This document shows positions 36,739-46,009 of a DNA stretch of 64,000 nucleotides, piece by piece (the first letter of the stretch is position 1; each line of letters starts with the position of its first letter). The position numbers and the translations under genes were made by a program. Source of the DNA: HyVt-443 sp964544655 (lineage in GTDB: Bacteria > Pseudomonadota > Gammaproteobacteria > Chromatiales > Chromatiaceae); the NCBI GenBank assembly GCA_964544655.1, contig CAZJCM010000002.1, positions 37,516-101,515 on the forward strand, read 5' to 3'. The notes under the pieces were generated by a model, which ran no database searches, was not told where the DNA came from, and worked only from the letters and a program-made list of their open reading frames with translations.

Positions 36739-37827
36739 TCAATCGAAACCGACAGCCTTGATACATTGCAATCCATCATAGTCGACCATCTCGGACAGTG
36801 TTTGCCCGTTAGGCGGACTCCACACAAGGTCACCGTTTGAGATGGAGAGTGGATTGGTCATTATCCTCCATGCCAGTTTGGCGAAACCATTCCCTTCGGA
36901 AGCGCCTGAAAAAAGCCCACTGCGATGAAACACCTCAGCCTCGATCAGATTACCAATATCTGTCGCGACGCCATTCCCAAGAACGACTTTCATCCCCAAA
37001 TCCCGGGCCTTACGAGCAAGCTTCAGCAAACCGGAAATACCAGCATGCTTGAATAACTTCAATTTGACATAGTCCGCACCCACTTCAGCCGATCGCTCCA
37101 CATCCTCATCTTTGACAATCGACTCATCAAGCATCAACGGGACATTGGCAATACCACGGGAAAATTTTCTGAATGTGTCCCAGTCATCGTAGGGAAATGG
37201 TTGTTCAAACAACTCTATCAGGCTGTTGCGAGGATGATCCATCGCCTCAGTGAGACGTATGGCGTCATCAAGGCTATACCCCTGATTGGCGTCTATGCGC
37301 AACGCAACCTTATCAGGCAACCAGTCCAAAATCCGTTTGATCGTGGCCTGATCAGCCCTGATATCCCGCCCCACCTTCAGCTTTATGGTGCGGAATCCTG
37401 CATCCAACGCCTGCTGTATCTTGTCAACTACACTTTGCGTGTCTACGGAGGATGATACTGGCGCCAATAAAGGCACACGCAACGTATGATCGAGCTGCAG
37501 CGCGCCCTGCGCAACCTCGGCTGCCGTCATGAGAGCCGACAAGGCAAAAGGCGCATGCCGCATGGGCAGGGAGAAATTTGCAAACAACGCCTCCGGCTCC
37601 ATGCCAATACAGCTTTCCATTGCATATAGCAACGCCTGCTCGGTGCTTTCACGGGTATCTGCGGTGTAGCCAGGCAGCGGCACAGCTTCGGCGACACCCT
37701 CGTCACCACTGTCGGTTCTTACTTTAAAGACCAGGACATCAATCGTTTCGACGGTAGAGAAGGAGAGGACATACGGCTCAGTGAGCGCTATTCGGGTGTG
37801 ATAGAGCGCACAAGCGTTGATCTTCAT
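36739..37827 (-). CDS. enolase-superfamily enzyme (dipeptide epimerase/muconate cycloisomerase-like)
   Basis: The 362-residue protein carries the superfamily catalytic pattern: KxK (K149, K151 in TIKLKVG), metal ligands D179 (RIDANQGY), E208 (ELFEQP) and D234 (MLDES), and a second-face lysine in DYVKLKLFK (K255 or K257). This is the muconate-lactonising/dipeptide-epimerase subgroup layout, which supports epimerisation, dehydration or o-succinylbenzoate-like chemistry. GAGGGG lies before the ATG. The gene sits 10 bases after the flavodoxin-like gene and 24 bases before the amidotransferase fusion. Epimerisation of an amino-acid or sugar-acid intermediate is a reasonable inference. The exact substrate is not assignable. 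Confidence 0.75.
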   Translation of the reverse strand: MKINACALYHTRIALTEPYVLSFSTVETIDVLVFKVRTDSGDEGVAEAVPLPGYTADTRESTEQALLYAMESCIGMEPEALFANFSLPMRHAPFALSALMTAAEVAQGALQLDHTLRVPLLAPVSSSVDTQSVVDKIQQALDAGFRTIKLKVGRDIRADQATIKRILDWLPDKVALRIDANQGYSLDDAIRLTEAMDHPRNSLIELFEQPFPYDDWDTFRKFSRGIANVPLMLDESIVKDEDVERSAEVGADYVKLKLFKHAGISGLLKLARKARDLGMKVVLGNGVATDIGNLIEAEVFHRSGLFSGASEGNGFAKLAWRIMTNPLSISNGDLVWSPPNGQTLSEMVDYDGLQCIKAVGFD

Positions 37828-37837
37828 CGTTCGCCCC

Positions 37838-39355
37838 TCATCTGGTCAGTCTCGCAGCTACGTCCTGTGCCCGCCGCTGCTCACGGTCATCATGCAGCAT
37901 CTTGCGCCTTTCCGCGACCGACAGCTCACGGTCGGCAGCTGCCGAGAGGACATATCCCACCGGGTGATAGCTGATCGCCTCGTTGTTGTCCTGCGAAGCG
38001 GCAAGCCGACCTACGGTTATCTGACGGGCATAATCAAGGTTCTTTTTCCATATGTCCAAAACCGAATCCCAATTCAGCATCTTCCCCTCATGGATAAAAC
38101 CGACACAAGGTTTCAAAACGACGGTGTGATGCCGAATCATCGACGTCAGCATGCGTATATGAAGATTTTCTGTCGCACCAAGCTCTTCGAAAACAACGGG
38201 GATTATCGCTACATCGGTAAACAGATAATCTCCCCGTCGGAGATAACGGGTCCGCTCGATAAAACGTTGATATACGGTGGTCAGCGCTGACCGGTCGTTC
38301 AGTGACAAGGCCACTGGAACGATCACATCGTAGTCCAGGAGATCCTCGTGGATGGTGGCGAATTCGTCGGCATTCTTCTTGATGATACAGCGATATTCGA
38401 TGTCTGCACCGATATGTGTCGGACAGATGTCGCATGCGATGCAGCGACCGACATTACCCTGGGTCAATGGCATGACCTTGGGTGCTATCTCGAAAGTCGT
38501 TGCTTCGATCAAATCCTGCACTCTCTTCTCCGCCTGGCCTTCCGCATCCTGGAGGATCCAGAACATCACTCGCAGTGGACCTGACAGGCCTTTGTTTTTT
38601 GACCGGCACAACTCGTAGCTTACCTGGCCCACCCGATGCCCAGTACCAATCGCCGTATTTAACCCATAGTCATCATCAGCCGCCGTTCCAATATCGCCGG
38701 CCTTTATGGTCCCGCCATATTGGGACGTCGTGTCTGAATCGTTGCCCAACCCCAGCATTCCCAGATCGGTCATCTCTATGAGTTGATATATAAGTGTGGT
38801 CTCCTGCCCGCCATTTCGTTTTGCACCAACTGCGACCCCACCCACCGGCTTACCTGCAAGGTGATCACGCAATTCCTGGTCACTGCGAATGAATTCGATA
38901 AAATCACTTGCAAGTGAGCTTCTGTCACCAAAATAGACTGGAGTGCATAACAACAGGCCATCCGCTGACAGCAGTTTCTCTTTGAGCGCAGCGGCGTTCT
39001 TGATATCGCCCATGGGCTTGAAATGGCTGGACAATGGGACGTAATCTATTTCACAACCTGTGTTATAGGCGGCCCACAAGGCCACCGCCATGCCTATCTC
39101 TGAATTGCACAGACCTTTTTTTCCCGTCTGCCGCTTCAGATTCTCATACATTTCATCGAATGGAATACCCTCTTTTCTGCCAGCATCTATGAATTGTTGA
39201 AAATGAATCTTTGCCTGGTCATGGATAAACTCAAATAGCGCGTCACGATCCTTCTGCTCACGTATTGCATCGAGCAGATCACCCACTCCTTTACCCCAGC
39301 GGGCATTGCGCAGGCTTGCACTTACTGCAAGAATTTTTGGCTTACTCATTTTCAT
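37838..39355 (-). CDS. two-domain flavodoxin-like (NADPH-dependent FMN reductase family) oxidoreductase with Cys cluster
   Basis: The N-terminal flavodoxin-fold domain has ILAVSASLRNARWGKG and the LLLCTPVYFGDRSSLASDFIEF loop of FMN reductases. A linker with CIACDICPTHIG (near residue 305) could hold an Fe-S centre or a metal. A second flavodoxin-like half follows (DYDVIVPVALSLNDRSALTTVYQRFIERT). The doubled domain of about 505 residues is unusual. AGGAAGG precedes the paired starts MKM; I chose the first ATG (39355) and the alternative is 39349. A redox step on the product of the neighbouring ATP-grasp or enolase-like enzymes is plausible but unproven. Confidence 0.65.
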   Translation of the reverse strand: MKMSKPKILAVSASLRNARWGKGVGDLLDAIREQKDRDALFEFIHDQAKIHFQQFIDAGRKEGIPFDEMYENLKRQTGKKGLCNSEIGMAVALWAAYNTGCEIDYVPLSSHFKPMGDIKNAAALKEKLLSADGLLLCTPVYFGDRSSLASDFIEFIRSDQELRDHLAGKPVGGVAVGAKRNGGQETTLIYQLIEMTDLGMLGLGNDSDTTSQYGGTIKAGDIGTAADDDYGLNTAIGTGHRVGQVSYELCRSKNKGLSGPLRVMFWILQDAEGQAEKRVQDLIEATTFEIAPKVMPLTQGNVGRCIACDICPTHIGADIEYRCIIKKNADEFATIHEDLLDYDVIVPVALSLNDRSALTTVYQRFIERTRYLRRGDYLFTDVAIIPVVFEELGATENLHIRMLTSMIRHHTVVLKPCVGFIHEGKMLNWDSVLDIWKKNLDYARQITVGRLAASQDNNEAISYHPVGYVLSAAADRELSVAERRKMLHDDREQRRAQDVAARLTR

Positions 39356-39390
39356 CTTCCTTCCTGGTTGTCTAATGTCAGACATGACCA

Positions 39391-40563
39391 CTACAGCTGT
39401 GCTTTATCCAATACGATCCCAATCTGATGCCGGAGATCGGTAAAATTAAAACTGGATATGACGCGTGATGCAGCGCTGCTATCAAAAGTTTCCTTTATTC
39501 TGCGGCGTAGATTCACGATGGTGCGAGGCCTTTGTATCCAATTGAACAGACACTCAGGGAAAAACCACCGGTACTGTAATCCTACTTCGTAGTCAGTCAG
39601 TTGAGGCAACTCTGATTCCGGTTGCAGAAATATGTCCGCCGTCTGCTGCACCACGTTCATACCAGCCGACACAGTAAGATGTGTGGTTCCCCAAATCTTG
39701 GGATTGCATTCAAGCATGTGGTAATCGCCCTGCTGATCCGCAATGAAGTCGAATTCACAGGCTCCATTCCAGCCGACGTGGGCCATTATGGCCTTGGCAT
39801 ATTCCCTGGGCACCGGTTCATCAGTAGTGATATTGACGATACCTCCGCCCCCAAAATCATACAATGTTTTCAGGCGGCGCTGTGACAGCAACGAGACTGC
39901 ACGGCCATTCTGCGCACAGGCGGTCACATCGCACAGTTCACCTTCAATCATTTCCTGTACGATCAGGGTCGAATCCACGGCGGAGTCGTCTGCGGCGGAC
40001 AGCGCCGCAAGGTACGACGACAACTCTGCCTGCGTATCAAAAAACTCCACCCCAATAGCGGCAAACGACATTCTCGGTTTCAATACTACCGGATAGCGGA
40101 GTTCCGATAGTTCCTTTTCGCTGTCATCAGTGCCATCCAGGAGTACGGTTCTTGGCGCCTTGACCCCGACGGCCAATGCTATCTCATAGGCATTCCATTT
40201 GTCCGTAAGGCGTATCAGCTTTGCATAGTCCTCGACCAGGACTCTGACACCGGCTTGTTGCTCAATCTGTTGCTTGCATTTTGACAGGCTGTTGGTGATC
40301 GATGTACCGGATGCGATTACCGCATCGATGGATTGTTCCCTGCAGTGCCTGACAATGTCCTCGACGAAACCAGCTTCATCGAGCTTTGGATCCGTGTGCC
40401 GAATCACCGATTGCAGGCGCCGATGGTGAAAAAAGTGATCCGGTTTGATCAACAGGTAACTGTCATGCTTGATTGCACCACCGATCAGTTCCCAATCAGC
40501 GGTCAATGACTTGACGATCGCAAGAGAATTTCTGCTATAGCAGTTAAGCACCAGGATTTTCAT
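39391..40563 (-). CDS. ATP-grasp ligase
   Basis: The 390-residue protein has an N-terminal Rossmann-like preATP domain (ILVLNCYSRNSLAIVKSL) and an ATP-grasp core. The core has the lysine in YPVVLKPRMSF, VQEMIEGELCDVTACA, and the metal site in FDFIADQQGDYHMLECNPKIWGTTHL (E-x-N). Carbamoyl-phosphate-synthetase-like ATP-grasp enzymes join a carboxylate to an amine through an acyl-phosphate. With a deacetylase-like protein, an amidotransferase and AsnB in the same string, amide-bond formation on a sugar acid or amino acid is likely. GAGAGG lies four bases before the ATG at 40563. Confidence 0.8.
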   Translation of the reverse strand: MKILVLNCYSRNSLAIVKSLTADWELIGGAIKHDSYLLIKPDHFFHHRRLQSVIRHTDPKLDEAGFVEDIVRHCREQSIDAVIASGTSITNSLSKCKQQIEQQAGVRVLVEDYAKLIRLTDKWNAYEIALAVGVKAPRTVLLDGTDDSEKELSELRYPVVLKPRMSFAAIGVEFFDTQAELSSYLAALSAADDSAVDSTLIVQEMIEGELCDVTACAQNGRAVSLLSQRRLKTLYDFGGGGIVNITTDEPVPREYAKAIMAHVGWNGACEFDFIADQQGDYHMLECNPKIWGTTHLTVSAGMNVVQQTADIFLQPESELPQLTDYEVGLQYRWFFPECLFNWIQRPRTIVNLRRRIKETFDSSAASRVISSFNFTDLRHQIGIVLDKAQL

Positions 40564-40582
40564 ACAGCCTCTCCATGCCTGT

Positions 40583-41365
40583 TCATGAACCGCCTCCACG
40601 AAACGTCTTCAATATTCTTTTGGCCATATTGATGCCCATGTCCGTCGCATACACCTGCAGCCAACCATCGATTCCTGCCGTCCATCGTTCAGGATGAGTC
40701 GAAATCACGAGGTCCGGCTGCCTGGTCTCGATCAACTGAATCAGATCATCGGTCCAGGTAACTGCCAGGCGCGACTGCGACGAATCAGAAGTTGCAACAT
40801 GGTCCCTCACATTACTTTCGCTGTTCCAGCGCCTGCCGGTATCGGTAAAGTAGAGATATCTGCCCCAATCTATATCTTCATAGGCCTCTATTGCTATGCC
40901 TGCAGCACGATAGTCGAAATGCCGCCAGATATCGCGATTGTCCCATGGCGAGAATGGCCTGCCATGCATGGCAATACTCTTTACGGTACAGATCGGCGAA
41001 AATTGTGCCAGATCATCATTGAACAATTTCCACGCCTTCTTAAAGTCGCCATGGGCATCGCTCAACGATTCATAATGAAACCCGATCTCATGACCCAGTT
41101 CGGCAATACGTTCGACAATCTCTTTATTGAACGAGATCGGCTTGCTCCTGAAAAAATACGTACTCTTCGCACCATGCTCTGCCTCGGTACGCGCCAACTG
41201 CATGCTTCTCCCAGGCATTCTGTCGACATCGTGTCGCAACAGCACTTCAGGACCGTCACCACCGCCGTGGGCAAGGGGCAACTCTGCAAAACGGCGAAAC
41301 CTATAACCGTTTTTTTTCAACGCCTCGAGTAACGATATGTATTTTTTGTGACTGAAGTCACGCAC
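40583..41365 (-). CDS. polysaccharide deacetylase-like protein
   Basis: This is a 260-residue NodB-fold protein. LLRHDVDR carries the H-D-x-D pattern of the metal site, ELGHEIGFHYESLSD carries the HxxxH-like second motif, and SIAMHGRPFSPWDN and VISTHPERW follow. It is expected to remove an N-acetyl or similar group from a sugar. I chose the GTG at 41365, which overlaps the TAG of the GT2 gene by one base and has AAGGA nine bases upstream. The longer frame to 41491 would lie within the GT2 gene. It has no signal peptide, so it probably acts in the cytoplasm. Confidence 0.75.
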   Translation of the reverse strand: MRDFSHKKYISLLEALKKNGYRFRRFAELPLAHGGGDGPEVLLRHDVDRMPGRSMQLARTEAEHGAKSTYFFRSKPISFNKEIVERIAELGHEIGFHYESLSDAHGDFKKAWKLFNDDLAQFSPICTVKSIAMHGRPFSPWDNRDIWRHFDYRAAGIAIEAYEDIDWGRYLYFTDTGRRWNSESNVRDHVATSDSSQSRLAVTWTDDLIQLIETRQPDLVISTHPERWTAGIDGWLQVYATDMGINMAKRILKTFRGGGS

Positions 41366-42312
41366 TATCTCAATTCCTTGTTCGTTTCCATGTCGAACCA
41401 CATGGCAAAGAAAATCGATTGCAAACCGGTGGCAAAACAGAACATCCAGCCCAGGATACTTAGCTCTGGTGCTACGCCATTGGCAATCCATAGATAGATA
41501 ATGCTGATAAAGAACAGGGAGCTCACCGCAAGCAGAATGAAACCAAGGAGATAGAAGAACACCAATGGGTGAAAGTCACGTATGATATATTTTTCCTTGA
41601 GACGCCAGGCAAAGAGTTTGATGATGAGCCAACCAATAGAAAATATGACCTTTCGAACCTTGATCCCTGACTGTTCACCAATGTCATAGACTGGCCTCAC
41701 CGGAACATCTCTCACACGGAAATTGTAGACATTCAGCTTGACCAGCAAATCATTAGGTTGGCCATAACGTTTATACATCTTATCCCAGTCTATCGTATGC
41801 AGTGCTTCCTTGTTGATTGCTGTGTAACCGGTCTGCGAATCGGCCACATGCCAATAACCTGAGGCGATCTTGGTGAGCAGTGACAACGCAGAGTTACCGA
41901 AATATCTGACCTTTGGAATCTTCTTATAGGCTTCGCCAGTAAACAGCCGATTGCCCTTTGAATAGTGGACGCCCTCCTCGACCACAGGATCGAGCAACGC
42001 GGGCAGATTATCCGGGTCCATCTGGCCATCACCGGCCATCACTACTGCAACATCAAAATCGTTGTCTCTGGCCCATTTGTAACCGGTGGCAATAGCGCCG
42101 CCCACTCCTTGGTTTACCTCATGCTCGATGAGTAAAACGCGCTGCTCTTTTTCACTGTATTCACGCACCACGTCGACTGTTTTATCCTTGCTGCAATCAT
42201 CGACAATGACGATCTTGTCGACCAACTCAGGCATCGTCTCGATAACCTTGGCTATTTGTGTTTCCTCGTTATAAGCAGGAACCACGACAACAATTGAATT
42301 CCCCTTGTACAT
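41365..42312 (-). CDS. GT2 polyprenol-phosphate glycosyltransferase (DPM1/GtrB-like)
   Basis: The 315-residue protein has the GT-A core VVVVPAYNEETQIAKVIETMP, DDCSKDKT and AGDGQMDPDNL, followed by two C-terminal membrane helices. This matches enzymes that transfer a sugar from a nucleotide donor to undecaprenyl phosphate. Its product could feed the GT39-like transferases at 26-31 kb. The ATG at 42312 has GGAGG five bases upstream; the longer frame to 42381 overlaps asnB and is not needed. Confidence 0.85.
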   Translation of the reverse strand: MYKGNSIVVVVPAYNEETQIAKVIETMPELVDKIVIVDDCSKDKTVDVVREYSEKEQRVLLIEHEVNQGVGGAIATGYKWARDNDFDVAVVMAGDGQMDPDNLPALLDPVVEEGVHYSKGNRLFTGEAYKKIPKVRYFGNSALSLLTKIASGYWHVADSQTGYTAINKEALHTIDWDKMYKRYGQPNDLLVKLNVYNFRVRDVPVRPVYDIGEQSGIKVRKVIFSIGWLIIKLFAWRLKEKYIIRDFHPLVFFYLLGFILLAVSSLFFISIIYLWIANGVAPELSILGWMFCFATGLQSIFFAMWFDMETNKELR

Positions 42313-42361
42313 TCCGCCTCCACGTACACATATCTCGAAACAGCGCGAATACGCGCGCAAA

Positions 42362-44320
42362 CTAGTCGATGAATTGCTCAAACCACATTTCTACAGATAC
42401 CAGCTCCCAAACGCTGCGAAATGAACGTGCCCTCATTTTCCATTCTGCATATATCTTCCATATCATTTTTGGAGAAAAAACGCCTCGCTCACTCAATGCC
42501 CTGAGCTTTTCCTGCGTAAACGATTTCAATCTTCCCCGAAGCCACCTGTCGGTCGGCAGGTCAAAGCCCTTTTTCTTTGCTTCGAGGCAGGAGGCAGGAA
42601 TGTAGTTTTGCGCGACCTTTCGTAGTACGTATTTCGATTGACCGTCTGCTATTTTATATTTATCCGGGATACGATATGCCGCTTCCACCAACTCGTGATC
42701 AAGAAAGGGAATCCGCCCCTCTATGGAGAAGTTCATGGTGAATTTATCCACCCGGTACACATGATGGTTACCAATGTAATTAACCATGTCGATATAACTG
42801 ATCGCCTCCATGAAACTGGTGAATTCCACATCATCATCCACGTACAATTCCCGAACGCGATCGATGGTATCGAAGCTCTTCACTTCACTACTGGAAAAGA
42901 GCTTTTGCTTTTCCCTGTCGGTAACGAAACTTCGCACTGCCGTAGCGAAGTCATCGCCACTTTTCGTCTTCCCGATGCGATATAAACGGTCAGCGAGATG
43001 TCCTACAACGGGAAAATGGCTGGCTACAGCGAGCAATGGCCTCACCTTGCTCAATAAACGCCATCGCTGCTCCCACTTGTAATAAGGATAGCCACCGAAC
43101 AGTTCATCACCGCCAAGTCCTGTAAGAATCACTTTTTGCTGATTCTCGGCAACCAGCTTCGATATGATGTAATTGGGAGAAATATCGTAGAACGGCTCTT
43201 CATAACAGGTCACGATCTCTTCCAAGTCGTCGATCACCGTCTCATCGTCAATATTCTTTACGATGTGATCCATTCCATATTTCGCTGCAGCTTCCTGCGC
43301 CTGAGCCAGTTCATCGAGATTCGCATCTGATTTGAATGCCAGGGTAAATGCCTTGATTCCGGGATGACGCATGGATGCAAGCGAAGCAATGGTCGTGGAA
43401 TCTATTCCACCACTCATGAATGTTCCAACGTCCACATCAGCGATCAATCTGAGATCGATAGATCTTTGCAACTCCGTATCCAGAAGATCTATCGCTTCCT
43501 GTTCACTCATGTTCGGATTCTGCGTCCCTACCGGAACCTTCCAGTAACACTCCTTTCTTACATCTCCTGTGGCGTCAATCACCATCCAATGCCCCTGCTC
43601 CAGGGCATACACACCATGGAACGCCGTCAGTGGTCTCGGAGCAACGCCAAAACTCAGGGCATGATAGAGTCCTTCGATATCTTCCTTGGGTTTGTACAGA
43701 CCACTTGCTATCAGCGTCGCTATGTCTGATGCGAACAAGAATGCCTGATCCACCCAGGTAAAGTAAAAAGGCTTGATCCCAATTCGGTCACGGAAGCAAT
43801 ATAGTTTTTTTTCTATATCATCCCAGATGACGAAGGCAAACATGCCATTGAATCTGGAAACACAATCCGCTCCCCAGCGGCGAAACGCCTTTAGCAGAAC
43901 TTCCGTGTCGCTACCGCCATGAAACAAGACGCCTTCAGACTCCAGTTGAGAGCGCACTTCCTTGTGATTATAAATCTCGCCATTGAAGACAACCCAGTAA
44001 CGCCTCTCTTCCGTGCACATCGGCTGATGTCCATGCGCAGAGAGGTCTATAATGGAGAGCCGACGATGAGCGAGGAATACCGATGCCGTTCTATCTACTG
44101 CAGCACCAATCTGCTGATCCGGATAAAAATCGATTACTTCATCTGTAACAGGCGTATCAGGGCCACCATATATCTCTACCGGCACAGACTCATGTCCGGC
44201 AACAAGATAGCCTTCATCATCCGGCCCCCTGGAATGCATCGCATCTGCCATTTTCAGCAGATTGTCTACGTAACGCCCACTGGCCCCTCGGGTCAGAACA
44301 ATTCCTGCTATGCCACACAT
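42362..44320 (-). CDS. asparagine synthetase (glutamine-hydrolysing) AsnB family
   Basis: The 652-residue protein has an N-terminal class II glutaminase (Cys2, RLSIIDLSAHGHQPM, VFNGEIYNHKEVR). Its C-terminal PP-loop synthetase domain has VDVGTFMSGGIDSTTIAS and LTGLGGDELFGGYPYYK. AsnB paralogues in polysaccharide loci often amidate uronic acids or serve other amide syntheses rather than making free asparagine. AAAGG lies just upstream of the ATG and overlaps the end of a small broken reading frame (44326-44601). It is the promoter-proximal gene of the modification string as far as intact genes go. Confidence 0.88.
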   Translation of the reverse strand: MCGIAGIVLTRGASGRYVDNLLKMADAMHSRGPDDEGYLVAGHESVPVEIYGGPDTPVTDEVIDFYPDQQIGAAVDRTASVFLAHRRLSIIDLSAHGHQPMCTEERRYWVVFNGEIYNHKEVRSQLESEGVLFHGGSDTEVLLKAFRRWGADCVSRFNGMFAFVIWDDIEKKLYCFRDRIGIKPFYFTWVDQAFLFASDIATLIASGLYKPKEDIEGLYHALSFGVAPRPLTAFHGVYALEQGHWMVIDATGDVRKECYWKVPVGTQNPNMSEQEAIDLLDTELQRSIDLRLIADVDVGTFMSGGIDSTTIASLASMRHPGIKAFTLAFKSDANLDELAQAQEAAAKYGMDHIVKNIDDETVIDDLEEIVTCYEEPFYDISPNYIISKLVAENQQKVILTGLGGDELFGGYPYYKWEQRWRLLSKVRPLLAVASHFPVVGHLADRLYRIGKTKSGDDFATAVRSFVTDREKQKLFSSSEVKSFDTIDRVRELYVDDDVEFTSFMEAISYIDMVNYIGNHHVYRVDKFTMNFSIEGRIPFLDHELVEAAYRIPDKYKIADGQSKYVLRKVAQNYIPASCLEAKKKGFDLPTDRWLRGRLKSFTQEKLRALSERGVFSPKMIWKIYAEWKMRARSFRSVWELVSVEMWFEQFID

Positions 44321-44325
44321 CGCCT

Positions 44326-44601
44326 TTACCCTTTAATTTGATTCGGAAGCCGTGAGTTGATCAGGGCGTACAGAACTGTCATGCGGATTGTACCTGAAGG
44401 AATCATGGCTCGATTAATGCTTGGCGCATTCAGAATCTCCATATCCCGGCTAAAAACACACGCTGCATTTTCCCACTCGTCCTCGACATCGACGAGCAGA
44501 TGACCGAAGAAATCATCGACCTGATAATAGACATCCTATGGGTCTGGATCCATGACGCCATACTTTTTTGACAACTCATTCAGCGAAGATTTGATCATCA
44601 T
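44326..44601 (-). pseudogene. 91-codon reading frame with one in-frame amber stop, unknown
   Basis: Reading from ATG-ATG at 44601, the frame starts MMIKSSLNELSKKYGVMDPD and meets TAG at codon 22 (44538-44536). It then runs open for 69 codons, including VYYQVDDFFGHLLVDVED, and ends with TAA at 44326, six bases before the asnB ATG. The composition and acidic/aromatic pattern look protein-coding. I do not recognise the family. It is either the remains of a small gene co-transcribed with asnB or the tail of a larger gene destroyed by the IS insertion next to it. Confidence 0.4.
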
Positions 44602-44624
44602 TAGCACCAACAATCCCAGCTATT

Positions 44625-44915
44625 GGGCCTGCAACTCCAGCATAATGGCACTCATCGACAAACAGGAAATCCCATCGTGCAGGAAAACACCATTCTGCTT
44701 CAAATGAATGAATACCGTGCCTAGCAACATAAGATATCACTTGCCACAAACATTTCATGCCATTTATGAAAAACACGTGCATCGCTGCCATGCAGAATTA
44801 GAATACCGACTTAACCGCCATTCAATTCTCCAGAGGAAATTGTGCATTTGCAGTTCATTGGTGTACGCACACCACAAATGCAAAATCATTTTATGATAAT
44901 GATACAGGCTTATGG
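44625..44915 (+). mobile_element. decayed IS1595/ISXO2-type transposase remnant, left copy
   Basis: Translated on the plus strand, 44708 onward reads NTVPSNIRYHLPQTFHAIYEKH and then RCHAELEYRLNRH. After a frameshift, IVHLQFIGVRTPQMQ and IQAYG follow. This corresponds to the C-terminal part of ISXO2-like transposases (W.NT.LGN.K…THA….KH…AEFEYRFNRR…RTPPMPYRLL). At least one stop (44705-44707) and one frameshift are present, so it is inactive. The upstream boundary is uncertain. A second, better-matching remnant lies at 48512-48742 in the same orientation. Confidence 0.65.
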
Positions 44916-44926
44916 GCAACCACGAT

Positions 44927-46009
44927 TCAACAAGTGTAGCCATAATATTGCGCCACTTCTGAAACCTGGCTCCATACTTCCTCGCTCGATTTCAAAATAT
45001 CTCCACTCTGATAGTAATCAGGCAGGCTTATATTAGCGATTTTATCTGCTATCGTTTCTAGAGAAGTAGGCAAACCCGCATGGGTCAACAATTGACGCAC
45101 TTTATCATTTGGGTTCATACAGAGATCTTCATATTTTAACAGAAATATCCGATCCCTCAGCGCACCATCTTGCTCAAGCATATTGCTGATATAACCATAA
45201 ATAACTCTCCACTGAATCGCATAACCGACATCCTCTCTTCCATCCTCCCATGCTTTTCGTATCATCGAGCCATCTTTACTGGAAATTGAAATGGGTATAC
45301 GCTGACACCCAAACTCGAAGTGTCCTGCCGCAATCAGGTATTCCTTGATCCTTGGATCCTGTTTGATATACGAACAAAACAGCTCATGTTGGCGAATCAG
45401 AGAAGCTATATGTGTAAATGGATGGCGAATAACAATTATAAACAAGGCTTCCGGAAACAATTCTGCAAGGTAACGAATCCTCGTTATATTGTAATTCTCT
45501 TTGGAGACATATCTACGCCCCTTCCGTAGATACAGTATTTTTTTCAGATGAGCCAAATAATACTCATTGAATTCGCTGTTAAACTGCGCCTTCGTCAATA
45601 GGTTGCTTTGACTCGGATCATGAATTCCTTCAAAGAAGGCCATCCATACTGGCTCTTCAAACGCATCAGGACTCGAGGGCGAAATCTTTATTCTGTCTTT
45701 GTGAGGCCTCTCCTGCTCTCCTGTTTCACGGGAAAAATATTTTTGAAATGCATTCCATGCCACAGGAAAATGAAGGAAGGGAAAATCCCGGTATTGATGC
45801 GTTGCAACCGTTGGAATTTTTGCCAATAGATTGAGAATCAGCGTCGTCCCTGACCTTGCCAACCCAGATATAAAAACCGGCCGGTCAATCTCGATCGACG
45901 ACAGTTTCCTATTAAGGAGGCTAGTTTCAACATCGCCAAGGGTTGAAAGCAGACCTGGATGCTGATGTGCAAAAAGAGCAAATCGATAATCTATGTTACT
46001 GAGTTTCAT
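44927..46009 (-). CDS. PAPS-dependent sulfotransferase family protein
   Basis: The 360-residue protein has the 5'-phosphosulfate loop in FISGLARSGTTLILNLL (48-60) and the 3'-phosphate motif in FIIVIRHPFTHIASLIRQ. It also has late conserved LKYEDLCMNPNDKVRQL, which together define a sulfotransferase fold. It would move sulfate from PAPS to a hydroxyl or amine acceptor, here most likely a glycan or lipid. The ATG overlaps the preceding membrane-protein gene by 14 bases. No PAPS-synthesis genes are nearby. Confidence 0.85.
   Translation of the reverse strand: MKLSNIDYRFALFAHQHPGLLSTLGDVETSLLNRKLSSIEIDRPVFISGLARSGTTLILNLLAKIPTVATHQYRDFPFLHFPVAWNAFQKYFSRETGEQERPHKDRIKISPSSPDAFEEPVWMAFFEGIHDPSQSNLLTKAQFNSEFNEYYLAHLKKILYLRKGRRYVSKENYNITRIRYLAELFPEALFIIVIRHPFTHIASLIRQHELFCSYIKQDPRIKEYLIAAGHFEFGCQRIPISISSKDGSMIRKAWEDGREDVGYAIQWRVIYGYISNMLEQDGALRDRIFLLKYEDLCMNPNDKVRQLLTHAGLPTSLETIADKIANISLPDYYQSGDILKSSEEVWSQVSEVAQYYGYTC

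Noticed and set aside
43902..43916. ops/RfaH-like sequence GGCGGTAGCGAC on the minus strand
   Set aside because: It encodes the conserved GGSDTE region of AsnB; an ops element should lie in an untranslated leader.
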